DNA of 64,000 bases from Streptomyces sp. Edi4. Lineage in GTDB: Bacteria; Actinomycetota; Actinomycetes; Streptomycetales; Streptomycetaceae. The stretch is from contig NZ_JBEJGY010000005.1 in assembly GCF_040253615.1 (NCBI RefSeq), positions 1 to 64,000 on the forward strand. Direction: 5' to 3'. Positions 40,778-47,536 of the stretch are shown piece by piece. Under the pieces are notes generated by a model, which saw nothing but the letters and a program-made list of their open reading frames with translations, ran no database searches and was not told the origin of the DNA. A program made the position numbers and the translations under genes. Numbering within the stretch: the first letter of the stretch is position 1; each line of letters begins with the position of its first letter.

Positions 40778-41629
40778 CTACCGGGTGAGCTGCTCTTCCT
40801 GCGTCGCGAGGAGCGTGATCGCGCTCATGAGGTCGGCGCGCTCCCAGTCGGTGAGCTGCGGGGCGTCGGCCTTGCGCGGGTTGAGCGTCTGGATCAGCGC
40901 GGCCAGGGTGTCGCGGACGCGCCGGAGGTCGGCGTCGGCGACCGGCTCGGAGACGTTCTGCCACTGCTGCTCGTGCAGCAGGCGCAGGCCCCACGCGCGG
41001 CGGTCGTTGAAGTCCTCGCGGTCCATCTGCGCCTTGCGGCGGGAGGGGGCGAGGCGCTTGGTGTGCGCGGCGAGCTGGGCGAGGCGGCGGCCGTCGGTGC
41101 ACCGGGAGGTGAGGTCGGCGGCGCGCAGGAGGTTGCCCTTGTCGTCCCTGATGGAGCAGGTGGAGCAGCCGCGGACGTGGGCTTCGTCCAGCTTGCGGGC
41201 CGTCTTGTCGTCGACGGTGCCGCCGACGATCTGCATGACGGCGGGGGCCGAACCGGCCTTCGGCTTGCGGATCACGCGGGTGGAGCGGCGTCCGTTGGTC
41301 TGGGTCAGGCCCTCTTCCAGCCGCTGGAACCACTGGTCGGGGGTGAGGTTGACGGTGACCAGGCGGTGGCTGCCGGGGCAGCGGATCGGGTCGTCGGTGC
41401 CGGCCTTCTCCGTGTGGTGGGGGACCAGCTTGGGCCGCGAGCTGTGCGGCTCATTGATCGGCACCCAGGTACGGCAGGTGGGGCAGACCAGCGCGGAGTA
41501 GGCGAGGTCGACCTCGTGCGGCTTGAGGCTGGAGACGACCAGCGGGGGGAGGGTGCTGATGGCGCGGGACCGGGCCCGGCGCGGACGCTTCTGGGCGGTG
41601 AGGTCGCGGGTTCGCGTGGACGTAGACAT
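40778..41629 (-). CDS. Hypothetical protein with zinc-binding cysteines
   Basis: The 283-residue product starts MSTSTRTRDLTAQKRPRRAR. It has YSALVCPTCRTWVPINEPHS followed by a C-P-G-x-H, giving a possible C2-C-H zinc site, then a second CSTCSIRDDKGN site. The C-terminal half is helical (LTDWERADLMSAITLLATQE). The ATG at 41629 has AAGGAGCGCTC before it. Resembles large, conserved but unnamed proteins of Streptomyces linear plasmids. Confidence 0.62.
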   Translation of the reverse strand: MSTSTRTRDLTAQKRPRRARSRAISTLPPLVVSSLKPHEVDLAYSALVCPTCRTWVPINEPHSSRPKLVPHHTEKAGTDDPIRCPGSHRLVTVNLTPDQWFQRLEEGLTQTNGRRSTRVIRKPKAGSAPAVMQIVGGTVDDKTARKLDEAHVRGCSTCSIRDDKGNLLRAADLTSRCTDGRRLAQLAAHTKRLAPSRRKAQMDREDFNDRRAWGLRLLHEQQWQNVSEPVADADLRRVRDTLAALIQTLNPRKADAPQLTDWERADLMSAITLLATQEEQLTR

Positions 41630-41784
41630 GAGCGCTCCTTCGTACGGAGGGTCAGGGATGCGTCGCGGGTGCTCTCTCCGCCTCTCCAGGCCGCACGGCG
41701 AACCGGCGTCCTGAAGGACGGACAACGCATCTGCGCTGCGGGGTGGTACTCGCTGCAGACCATGGGCGGAGGAGTTAGAGGTGC

Positions 41785-41931
41785 CTCGGGCTCCGGCCAC
41801 CGAGATGGCTAGGGCTTTGGACTCCGGCCACCGAGGTGGCGATCTGCTGCGTGGTGCGCGAGGGCCTGGGACCTGGCGGTCCGTCACCCCTCGTTGGACA
41901 CCTATGGTTCCCTATGGTTCCCTAGGGTGTC
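41785..41931. promoter_or_regulatory. Repeat-rich region upstream of the GntR gene
   Basis: The gap 41630-41982 holds no gene. It contains two copies of CTCCGGCCACCGAG about 34 bases apart, then two perfect tandem copies of CCTATGGTTC (41901-41920) followed by CCTAGGGTGTC. GACACC-TA and TAGGGTGTC at the outside give a dyad around the tandem repeat. The position, 50 bases before the GntR start, fits an autoregulatory operator. Confidence 0.6.
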
Positions 41932-41982
41932 AAGCGGTACAGTACGGACCCTAGGATTCGATAGACAGAAGGAGGCGATGGA

Positions 41983-42732
41983 ATGGACCGGGCCGACAAC
42001 AGGCCGCCCTACGCACGCATCGCGGGGCACTACAGAGACCTGATCGAGTCCGGCGCTCTGTCGCCAGGAACTCTGCTGCCAAGCATCAAGGCACTCTCCG
42101 AAGAGTGGTCCGTCAGTACCGCCACTGTGGAGAAGGCCTTGCGCAAGCTCCGAGAGGAGCAGCTGGTCAGGGGCATCCACGGAATCGGCACCGAGGTGAT
42201 CGGCGTACGTGTCCCCATGTCCTCGGGGGCGGAGCGACACGATCGCAGCAGCATGACCCAGTCGTCCTGGGGCACCGGGGAAAAATCCTCCGGACACACT
42301 GCCGGCATAGTGCCCGCCCCTGCTGACATCGCAGGTGTATTCGGCATTTCCCCTGGTGAGGACGTCATTCGACGAAGCCGCGTATACCGAGACGCTCATG
42401 GGATCGTCTCCCATTCCACGTCCTGGATTCCGGCGGAGTTCGGACAGGCGGTCCCCGACCTGGCGCGCAGCGAGCGCCTCAAGGGCGGCCTCTCCCTGGA
42501 CCTGATCTCGCGTGCCACGGGACGGCAAGTCGTACGGCGCGTCGACGATGAGGGGGCCCGCATCGCGACCGCTGAGGACTTGAAGCTCCTGGAGCTGCAA
42601 CCCGACATGGTCGCCGCGATCCTTGTCCTCACCGCGCTCTTCCTCGATGCCGACGGTGAACTGCTGGAATACGGAGTCGACTTGGGAGCGCCCGGACGTA
42701 CCCGACGCACAACATCCGAGGTTCTGCGGTGA
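41983..42732 (+). CDS. GntR/HutC-family regulator
   Basis: The 249-residue product has an N-terminal GntR winged helix (PPYARIAGHYRDLIESGALS, SVSTATVEKALRKLREEQLV) and a C-terminal UTRA ligand domain (EDVIRRSRVYRDAHGIVSHS, RATGRQVVRRVDDEGARIAT). AAGGAGGCGATGGA precedes the ATG. HutC-type regulators on Streptomyces plasmids (for example KorA-like proteins) often repress transfer genes. Here it is coupled by GTGA to a P-loop gene, so it may answer to a small metabolite and control the plus-strand cluster. Confidence 0.82.
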   Translation: MDRADNRPPYARIAGHYRDLIESGALSPGTLLPSIKALSEEWSVSTATVEKALRKLREEQLVRGIHGIGTEVIGVRVPMSSGAERHDRSSMTQSSWGTGEKSSGHTAGIVPAPADIAGVFGISPGEDVIRRSRVYRDAHGIVSHSTSWIPAEFGQAVPDLARSERLKGGLSLDLISRATGRQVVRRVDDEGARIATAEDLKLLELQPDMVAAILVLTALFLDADGELLEYGVDLGAPGRTRRTTSEVLR

Positions 42733-43445
42733 CCGGCACCGGAGCGTTCATCTTGGATGACACCCTTGTCCACTGCCTTGAGAGCCGACTCGGTGTGCTC
42801 CTGGACGCGGAGCGCCTCGACACGCTGACCTTGGAAGGACGGTTCGAGATCAACCGCATCAGCCAGGCGCTGTCCGGCCGTCCGGGGCCAGCGCCTCGCG
42901 CCGTCCTCATGTCCGGCCTTCAAGGGTCGGGCAAGACGACCTTGGCGCGAGCCCTGGTAGATGCCGGGTTCCGGCGACTCTGCCCGGATGAGGAGATGTT
43001 CCGGCGCTACGGTCACTACGGCCGCGACTTCCCTCGCGGCGAGTTCCTTGTTCGGGAAGCACCGGTCCTCAAGGACATCGCCCTCGAACTCCAGCGCCTC
43101 CTCGCCAAGGGACACGACGTCGTCGTCGACCACGGCTTCTGGACCCCAGAGGAACGTGGCCAGTGGGCGGCAACCGTGATGGAAGCCGGCGGCAAGCCGG
43201 TGCTGGTCTACCTGCCTGCACCCCACCAGGTGCGCTGGGAACGGATCCAGAAGCGCAATGAGCAGTCCCTTGTCGATCCGAACAGCATCGAATTCAGCGA
43301 AGAGGACCTGCTCCGGCACGCGCGCCGCTTCGAACCTCCTACCAACGACGAACCGCACATCGCCTTCAACGGCCACGTAGAAGACCTCGTGGCCACGCTC
43401 CGGCGGAGTCCGAGCAACCACCACGACGACCTCCCTTCCGACTAG
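42729..43445 (+). CDS. P-loop kinase (AAA_33/zeta-toxin-like fold)
   Basis: The 238-residue product starts at a GTG overlapping the GntR stop. Walker A is MSGLQGSGKTT (about residues 60-70), followed by CPDEEMFRRYGHYGRDFPRG and VVVDHGFWTPEERGQWAATV. A late RWERIQKRNEQ forms the lid arginines. This order is that of AAA_33/zeta-like small-molecule or nucleotide kinases. No epsilon antitoxin is adjacent, so a toxin role is not supported. Substrate unknown. Confidence 0.7.
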   Translation: MTGTGAFILDDTLVHCLESRLGVLLDAERLDTLTLEGRFEINRISQALSGRPGPAPRAVLMSGLQGSGKTTLARALVDAGFRRLCPDEEMFRRYGHYGRDFPRGEFLVREAPVLKDIALELQRLLAKGHDVVVDHGFWTPEERGQWAATVMEAGGKPVLVYLPAPHQVRWERIQKRNEQSLVDPNSIEFSEEDLLRHARRFEPPTNDEPHIAFNGHVEDLVATLRRSPSNHHDDLPSD

Positions 43446-43500
43446 CCCCGATACCTTTCTTCGGTTCTAGCTGCGAAGATCCGCGATCTCTAGATCTGCC

Positions 43501-43525
43501 ATGTGGCCGACTCAACTGGCCACAT
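43501..43525. promoter_or_regulatory. TGTGGCC dyad before the XRE-TPR gene
   Basis: ATGTGGCC (43501-43508) and GGCCACAT (43518-43525) form an inverted repeat 23 bases before the chosen start. Two more ATGTGGCC boxes lie inside the gene at 43810 and 43831, 21 bases apart. The same protein probably binds all. Confidence 0.6.
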
Positions 43526-43547
43526 CCGCCACATGATTGGGGGCACG

Positions 43548-44978
43548 ATGGCTCAGCAACCCAGGCAACTCACGCCTTGGGCGTCCCCCCTGCACGAGTG
43601 GGGATACCAGCTGCGCGAGCTGCGGAACGCGCGGGGTCTGAGTCTCCGAGCGCTCCAGAAGCGGGCGCACATCGACCACTCCCACCTGGGGCGATTCGAA
43701 CGGGCGGAGCGCATGCCCGATCGTGCTCAGGCGAGGGTGTTGGACGACGTCCTGGGCGCTGGCGGCATGCTCTTCCGCCTGTGGGATCGCATCGGAGACG
43801 AGCGTGGCCATGTGGCCAATTCACCGGTTCATGTGGCCAAGTCGGCAGTCGATCTAGCCCTGGCCGTCACTGACCAGGCAGCGTCGGACGATGAGGGGAT
43901 CTCGGTCCCGTGTCGTCTCGCTGATGGGTCGGTGGTCTGGGTGGCTATGGATCGGCGCGCTTTGCTGCGCACGGGAATGGGAGTAGGGGCTGCCGCTGCG
44001 GTCGGCGCGGGGTCGCCAGCGATGGCGGAGAGCCGTGTGCCCGATCTTGCGCGCACAGCGCGGGCGGCTGCGGCGTACGGATCGACACCCGTAGAGCATC
44101 TGCGCCGGGCCCGCCGGCATCTGATCGACGGCGACAACCTGCTCGGTCCGCGTCACTCGCTGCGAACCACGCGCGACTACATCGAGGTCATCAAGCAGCT
44201 GCGCCTCGATGCGAAGGGGAGCGACCGTCGCGACCTGATGGAGTTGCAGACGATGTATGCCGAGTTCCTGTCCTGGCTCCACCAGGACTTGGGGAACCCG
44301 GAGGCGGCGTCGTCGTGGCTCGACAAGGCGCTCCAGTGGTCGTTCACGGTCGGCGACGACGACCTGACCACCTACGTCATGGCACGCAAGGCACAGCTGG
44401 CCGGTGACACCCACGACCTGGTCGACGTCGTCGACCTCGCCGAAGCCGCCCAGCGCAAAGCGCGGCCGCGCAGCCGGCTGGCTGCCGTGGCCCGCACCTA
44501 CGAGGCGTACGGGCACGCGCTGCGCGGCGACGCCGACGACAGCGAGCGCGCCATCGACTCCGTGCGCAACGCCCTGGACGGCATCGGCTCCGACCCGACC
44601 CCCTGGGGCGTGTGGCTGAACGCCTCGTACGTGGAGGTCCACCGCGCGCAGGGCCTGGAGGCCCTCGGCAAGCATGACCAGGCCGTCGACGCCTTCGCCG
44701 ACGCGATCCGGCTGATGCCCGACGGCTACCACCGCGACCGCGGCGTCTACATGGCGCGGCAGGCCGTGGCCCTGGCCGGCGCCCGCGATCCGGAGCGGGC
44801 CGCGACGGTCGGCATGCACGCGCTGACCGTCGCGGCCGACACCGGCTCCGGTCGGATCACCAACGAGCTCGCCCGGCTCGACACGGCCCTGATCCCCTGG
44901 CAGCGCGAGGCCCCGGTGGCCGAGTTCCGTGCCGCCTTCGATTCCACCCTCGCCCACGAGACAGAAACGGATGTCTGA
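43548..44978 (+). CDS. XRE-family regulator with TPR region
   Basis: The 476-residue product begins MAQQPRQLTPWASPLHEWGY; the XRE helix-turn-helix is at about 20-70 (GLSLRALQKRAHIDHSHLGR). Next come a twin-arginine-like RRALLRTGMGVGAAAAVGAG segment (probably not a true export signal, as it is internal) and a long TPR region. The ATG at 43548 has TTGGGGGCACG before it and leaves the inverted repeat 43501-43525 upstream, whereas the GTG at 43503 would place the operator inside the gene. TPR regions of this kind sense peptides or partner proteins. It overlaps the RibD-C gene by eight bases and probably controls the pair. Confidence 0.8.
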   Translation: MAQQPRQLTPWASPLHEWGYQLRELRNARGLSLRALQKRAHIDHSHLGRFERAERMPDRAQARVLDDVLGAGGMLFRLWDRIGDERGHVANSPVHVAKSAVDLALAVTDQAASDDEGISVPCRLADGSVVWVAMDRRALLRTGMGVGAAAAVGAGSPAMAESRVPDLARTARAAAAYGSTPVEHLRRARRHLIDGDNLLGPRHSLRTTRDYIEVIKQLRLDAKGSDRRDLMELQTMYAEFLSWLHQDLGNPEAASSWLDKALQWSFTVGDDDLTTYVMARKAQLAGDTHDLVDVVDLAEAAQRKARPRSRLAAVARTYEAYGHALRGDADDSERAIDSVRNALDGIGSDPTPWGVWLNASYVEVHRAQGLEALGKHDQAVDAFADAIRLMPDGYHRDRGVYMARQAVALAGARDPERAATVGMHALTVAADTGSGRITNELARLDTALIPWQREAPVAEFRAAFDSTLAHETETDV

Positions 44979-45663
44979 GCAGATGACTGCCCGCCCGTAC
45001 GTCGTGCTGTCGGCCGCCATGTCGGTCGACGGCTACCTGGACGACACCAGCCCCGAGCGGCTGCGCCTGTCCAACGCCCCGGACTTCGACCGCGTCGACC
45101 AGGTCCGCGCGGAGTCCGACGCCATCCTGATCGGCGCAAACACCATGCGGCGGGACAACCCGCGCCTGTTGGTCAACAGCGACGAACGCCGTGCTCAGCG
45201 CGTCGCCGACGGCAAGTCGGAGTTCCCGCTCAAGGTCACGGTCACCCGCACCGGTGACCTCGCCGCCGACCTGAAGTTCTGGCACCACGGTGGCGACAAG
45301 TTGGTCGTCACCGTCGACAGCGCGGTGGAGAAGCTGCGCGCGACGCTCGGGGACCTCGCCGACGTCGTCAGCGTCGGGCCGGACCTCGACTGGGGCCTGG
45401 TCCTCGATGAGCTCGGGCGCCGCGGGGTCAAGCAGCTGATGGTGGAGGGCGGCGGCACGATCCACACCCAGCTCATGGCGCAGGACCTCGCCGACGAAGT
45501 GCACCTGGCCATCGCGCCGCTGCTGGTCGGTCAGCCGGAGGCCGCCCGGTTCCTCGGGGCCGCCGACTACCCGGGCGGGTCGACCGCGCGGATGCAGGTC
45601 CTCGAGGTCCGCGCGATCGACGACGTCGTCTTCGTCCGCTACGCCCCGAAGGGACGCGCCTGA
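44971..45663 (+). CDS. RibD C-terminal-like pyrimidine reductase
   Basis: The 230-residue product has the RibD_C/dihydrofolate-reductase fold: VVLSAAMSVDGYLDD, SDAILIGANTMRRDNPRLLV, KQLMVEGGGTIHTQLMAQDL and a late DEVHLAIAPLLVG. The GANTxRxDNPxL and EGGxxL motifs hold NADPH and the ribosyl-aminopyrimidine. In riboflavin synthesis this is the reductase half of RibD. It stands alone here and is followed at once by the deaminase half, so the two form a split RibD-like pair. Start ATG at 44971 overlaps the XRE gene; ATG at 44983 is possible. Confidence 0.82.
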   Translation: MSEQMTARPYVVLSAAMSVDGYLDDTSPERLRLSNAPDFDRVDQVRAESDAILIGANTMRRDNPRLLVNSDERRAQRVADGKSEFPLKVTVTRTGDLAADLKFWHHGGDKLVVTVDSAVEKLRATLGDLADVVSVGPDLDWGLVLDELGRRGVKQLMVEGGGTIHTQLMAQDLADEVHLAIAPLLVGQPEAARFLGAADYPGGSTARMQVLEVRAIDDVVFVRYAPKGRA

Positions 45664-46130
45664 TGTACGCGCCCGACCGATGGCAGGACATGCAGTGGAT
45701 GAGGCGGGCGATCCGACTTGCGGAGATGTGCCCGCCAGCTGCGGGTGCCTACTCGGTCGGCGCGCTCATCATCGACGCGGACGGCGTCGAGATCGCGGCC
45801 GGCTACTCCCGGGAGGCCGACCCGCACGAGCACGCGGAAGAGGCCGCGCTCGGGAAGCTGTTGGTGGACGACGCGCGACTCGCCGGGGCGACGATCTACA
45901 GCACGCTGGAGCCCTGTTCCCAGCGGCACTCGCCGCGTACCCCGTGCGCTCAGCGCATCCTGGCTGCTGGGATTCCGCGTGTGGTCATCGCCTGGCGGGA
46001 ACCGTCGCTGTTCGTCGACGACTGTGTCGGCTACGAGCAGCTGGTGGAGGCCGGGGTCGTGGTCGTGGAGCTGCACGAACTGGCGACGGCCGCGAGGGAC
46101 GTCAACGCGCACTTGGGCGGACTGGCCTGA
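45663..46130 (+). CDS. RibD N-terminal-like / cytidine-type deaminase
   Basis: The 155-residue product has a CDA-fold zinc site: HEHAEEAAL supplies H and the proton-shuttling E, and STLEPCSQRHSPRTPCAQRI supplies the two cysteines. The spacing between the two cysteines (PC-x8-PC) is that of RibD deaminases (EPCxxxGxTPPC) rather than of simple cytidine deaminases. The ATG overlaps the reductase stop by one base. Together they could convert a diaminopyrimidine precursor into a reduced product, feeding a flavin, deazaflavin or specialised metabolite. No other riboflavin gene is in the window. Confidence 0.82.
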   Translation: MYAPDRWQDMQWMRRAIRLAEMCPPAAGAYSVGALIIDADGVEIAAGYSREADPHEHAEEAALGKLLVDDARLAGATIYSTLEPCSQRHSPRTPCAQRILAAGIPRVVIAWREPSLFVDDCVGYEQLVEAGVVVVELHELATAARDVNAHLGGLA

Positions 46131-46272
46131 TGGAGCCTCAGCGACTTACCCACTGGGTGACCCACCTCGGTCACGACTTTGCCGTCAAACACCGCAATTC
46201 TCCTGGCATTCGCGACTTCTGGGGCACGTTGCGTTTTCGGCCCCGCAATGTGTCGTCACAGGGGGTTAGGGT

Positions 46273-46288
46273 GATCACAGATGTGATC
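46273..46288. promoter_or_regulatory. Perfect dyad, putative operator
   Basis: GATCACA-GA-TGTGATC, 7 bases each side. It lies 97 bases before the 42-residue peptide gene, directly after GGGGTTAGGGT, in the region where the promoter of the peptide/hairpin leader should be. Confidence 0.5.
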
Positions 46289-46384
46289 CATAACGACGAG
46301 AACCCCGGGACCGGGCCTGGTCCGCGGGGCCTCGAACGGGGCAGCGCCTCGTTGGGCGACACCTGGAAAGGAGGTGATCGCGGA

Positions 46385-46513
46385 ATGAAGGTTACCCGCG
46401 TCTGCGGAACTACATGCGCAGCTACGCCGTTCCACCATCGCGATCACGCCATCGGGTGCGCCTCCGGGCACGCTGACGCCAGCCTCCGTGTTCAGGGGGT
46501 TGGGATGACCTAG
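46385..46513 (+). CDS. 42-residue cysteine-containing peptide
   Basis: MKVTRVCGTTCAATPFHHRD followed by HAIGCASGHADASLRVQGVG, MT and TAG. The ribosome site AAAGGAGGTGATCGCGG is among the best in the window, matching the 16S tail over nine bases with correct spacing. Three cysteines and five histidines could bind metal. It is translated at the head of a transcript that would run through the hairpin array toward rep; whether it is a product or a regulatory leader peptide is unknown. Confidence 0.55.
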   Translation: MKVTRVCGTTCAATPFHHRDHAIGCASGHADASLRVQGVGMT

Positions 46514-46681
46514 CTGGCCATCAGCCGCGCGCGCCAAAAAGCGGACTGCAATCCGCTGTGGCCTTGCGCGGCCCGTCTCGCCGCCGCCCAGACTCACTGT
46601 CCAGGTCGGCCGCCCAGCCTCCGGTTCGTACCCGGATCTGGGCTCAGCTCATCGAGCTGGTCCTTCTTCTCAATGCAGTAC

Positions 46682-46850
46682 CCCGCCTTTGACAAGCGGG
46701 TCGTTCCACTCGGTCTGACAGCCGAGCTGCTCCACCCGGTCCGACAAGACCGAGCTTCACCGCACCACCTGGTCCGCGAGGACCACGCAGTACCGCAGTC
46801 GCCCCTTTGACAGGGGGCTTCTGCACGCTCCACCGGCCCTGACAAGGCCG
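46682..46850 (+). ncRNA. Array of small hairpins with GACA loops
   Basis: Five stem-loops share a loop with invariant GACA: CCCGC-cTTTGACAA-GCGGG (46682-46700), CTCGG-TCTGACAG-CCGAG (46709-46726), CGGTC-CGACAA-GACCG (46737-46752), GCCCC-TTTGACAG-GGGGC (46801-46818) and CGGCC-CTGACAA-GGCCG (46834-46850). A sixth, TGGTCC-GCGA-GGACCA (46770-46785), has a GNRA-type loop. The stems differ in sequence but keep pairing, which implies RNA structure. Linkers are rich in TCCAC and CACCAC. Related hairpins lie outside it: 46540-46557, 46645-46659, 46917-46928 and 46967-46984 (GCGA loop). I know no named RNA of this form. Confidence 0.6.
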
Positions 46851-47470
46851 CTGGAACATCCGTTCGACTCACCGAAAGGAAGGAGACCCGCCTCTGGTTC
46901 ATCGTCCGGCCGCCCGCTCCTCACGGAGGGGGCTCACCAGTACCCGCCACACGCACCAACGAGGTCGGTCCCCGCGAGGGGGCCGGTCCGTGTTGATCCA
47001 TATGGAAGTTGGTTATCGCCATAGTGCACGAGCTCAGCGCGTCTTGTCTTGTTGACCACGACCTGGGGGAACCCCCCTGTGTCCTCATTGCCGCAGGTTG
47101 TGGTGTCCCCTCCATTGCGAACGTGACATACATCACATCCCGAAAGGGTCACGAAGGTGCCGGTGCGCCGGTAAGCCGCTTGACCTGGGGGGTGTCCGTG
47201 AGGGCGGGTTCGGCGTCGGCTGCCGCGCTCGTGCACTCTCGCTCGGAGTTCGTCAGCAACTCCGTCGACCAGGTGTCGCGGCGGGACGTCGTCCCGTGCG
47301 GCGGGACGGCATTCAAGATCGTTTCTCACGGTGCGGGAGCGCCGGAGGGTGCCGGGGCTTTCCGGCCTCTGTCCACAGGCGGACCGGTGCAGGGTCGGCG
47401 GGTGGATGACGAGACGAGGGTCCTGACTGCCCCGGGCGGCGGTGTCCGCTTTGGCGTATACACCGGCCCG
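46851..47470. other. Leader region between the hairpin array and rep, no clear gene
   Basis: About 620 bases with no ORF of normal quality. CCGAAAGGAAGGAGACC at about 46872 resembles a ribosome site but no good ORF follows. The sequence is moderately GC-rich with GTGACATACATCACAT and further small hairpins. The replication origin could lie here or inside rep, as in other Streptomyces linear plasmids; no iteron set stands out. Confidence 0.35.
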
Positions 47471-47536
47471 ATGACGACACAGACGATCTCGGTCCTCGCG
47501 GTGTCCACCGCTCCGGTCGGATCGGTGGGCCGATGA
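47471..47536 (+). CDS. Possible 21-residue leader peptide of rep
   Basis: MTTQTISVLAVSTAPVGSVG followed by R and TGA, with the stop inside the rep start (ATGA, 47533-47536). rep itself lacks a good ribosome site, so its translation may depend on this upstream ORF. Evidence is positional only. Confidence 0.35.
   Translation: MTTQTISVLAVSTAPVGSVGR

Noticed and set aside
42729..43445. Zeta toxin of an epsilon-zeta system
   Set aside because: The kinase fold is similar, but the gene before it is a GntR/UTRA regulator and no epsilon-like small helical antitoxin is present.
43960..44040. Twin-arginine signal in the XRE-TPR protein
   Set aside because: The RRALLRTG plus hydrophobic stretch is internal, after the DNA-binding domain, so export is unlikely.
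46682..46850. Possible CRISPR array
   Set aside because: The repeated parts are hairpins with changing stems and a constant short loop, without constant-length repeats or spacers, and no cas genes are near.
46594..46902. Minus-strand frame of 102 residues covering the hairpin array
   Set aside because: It has no ribosome site, poor composition and only exists because hairpin arms are read as codons; the plus-strand RNA structure explains the sequence better.
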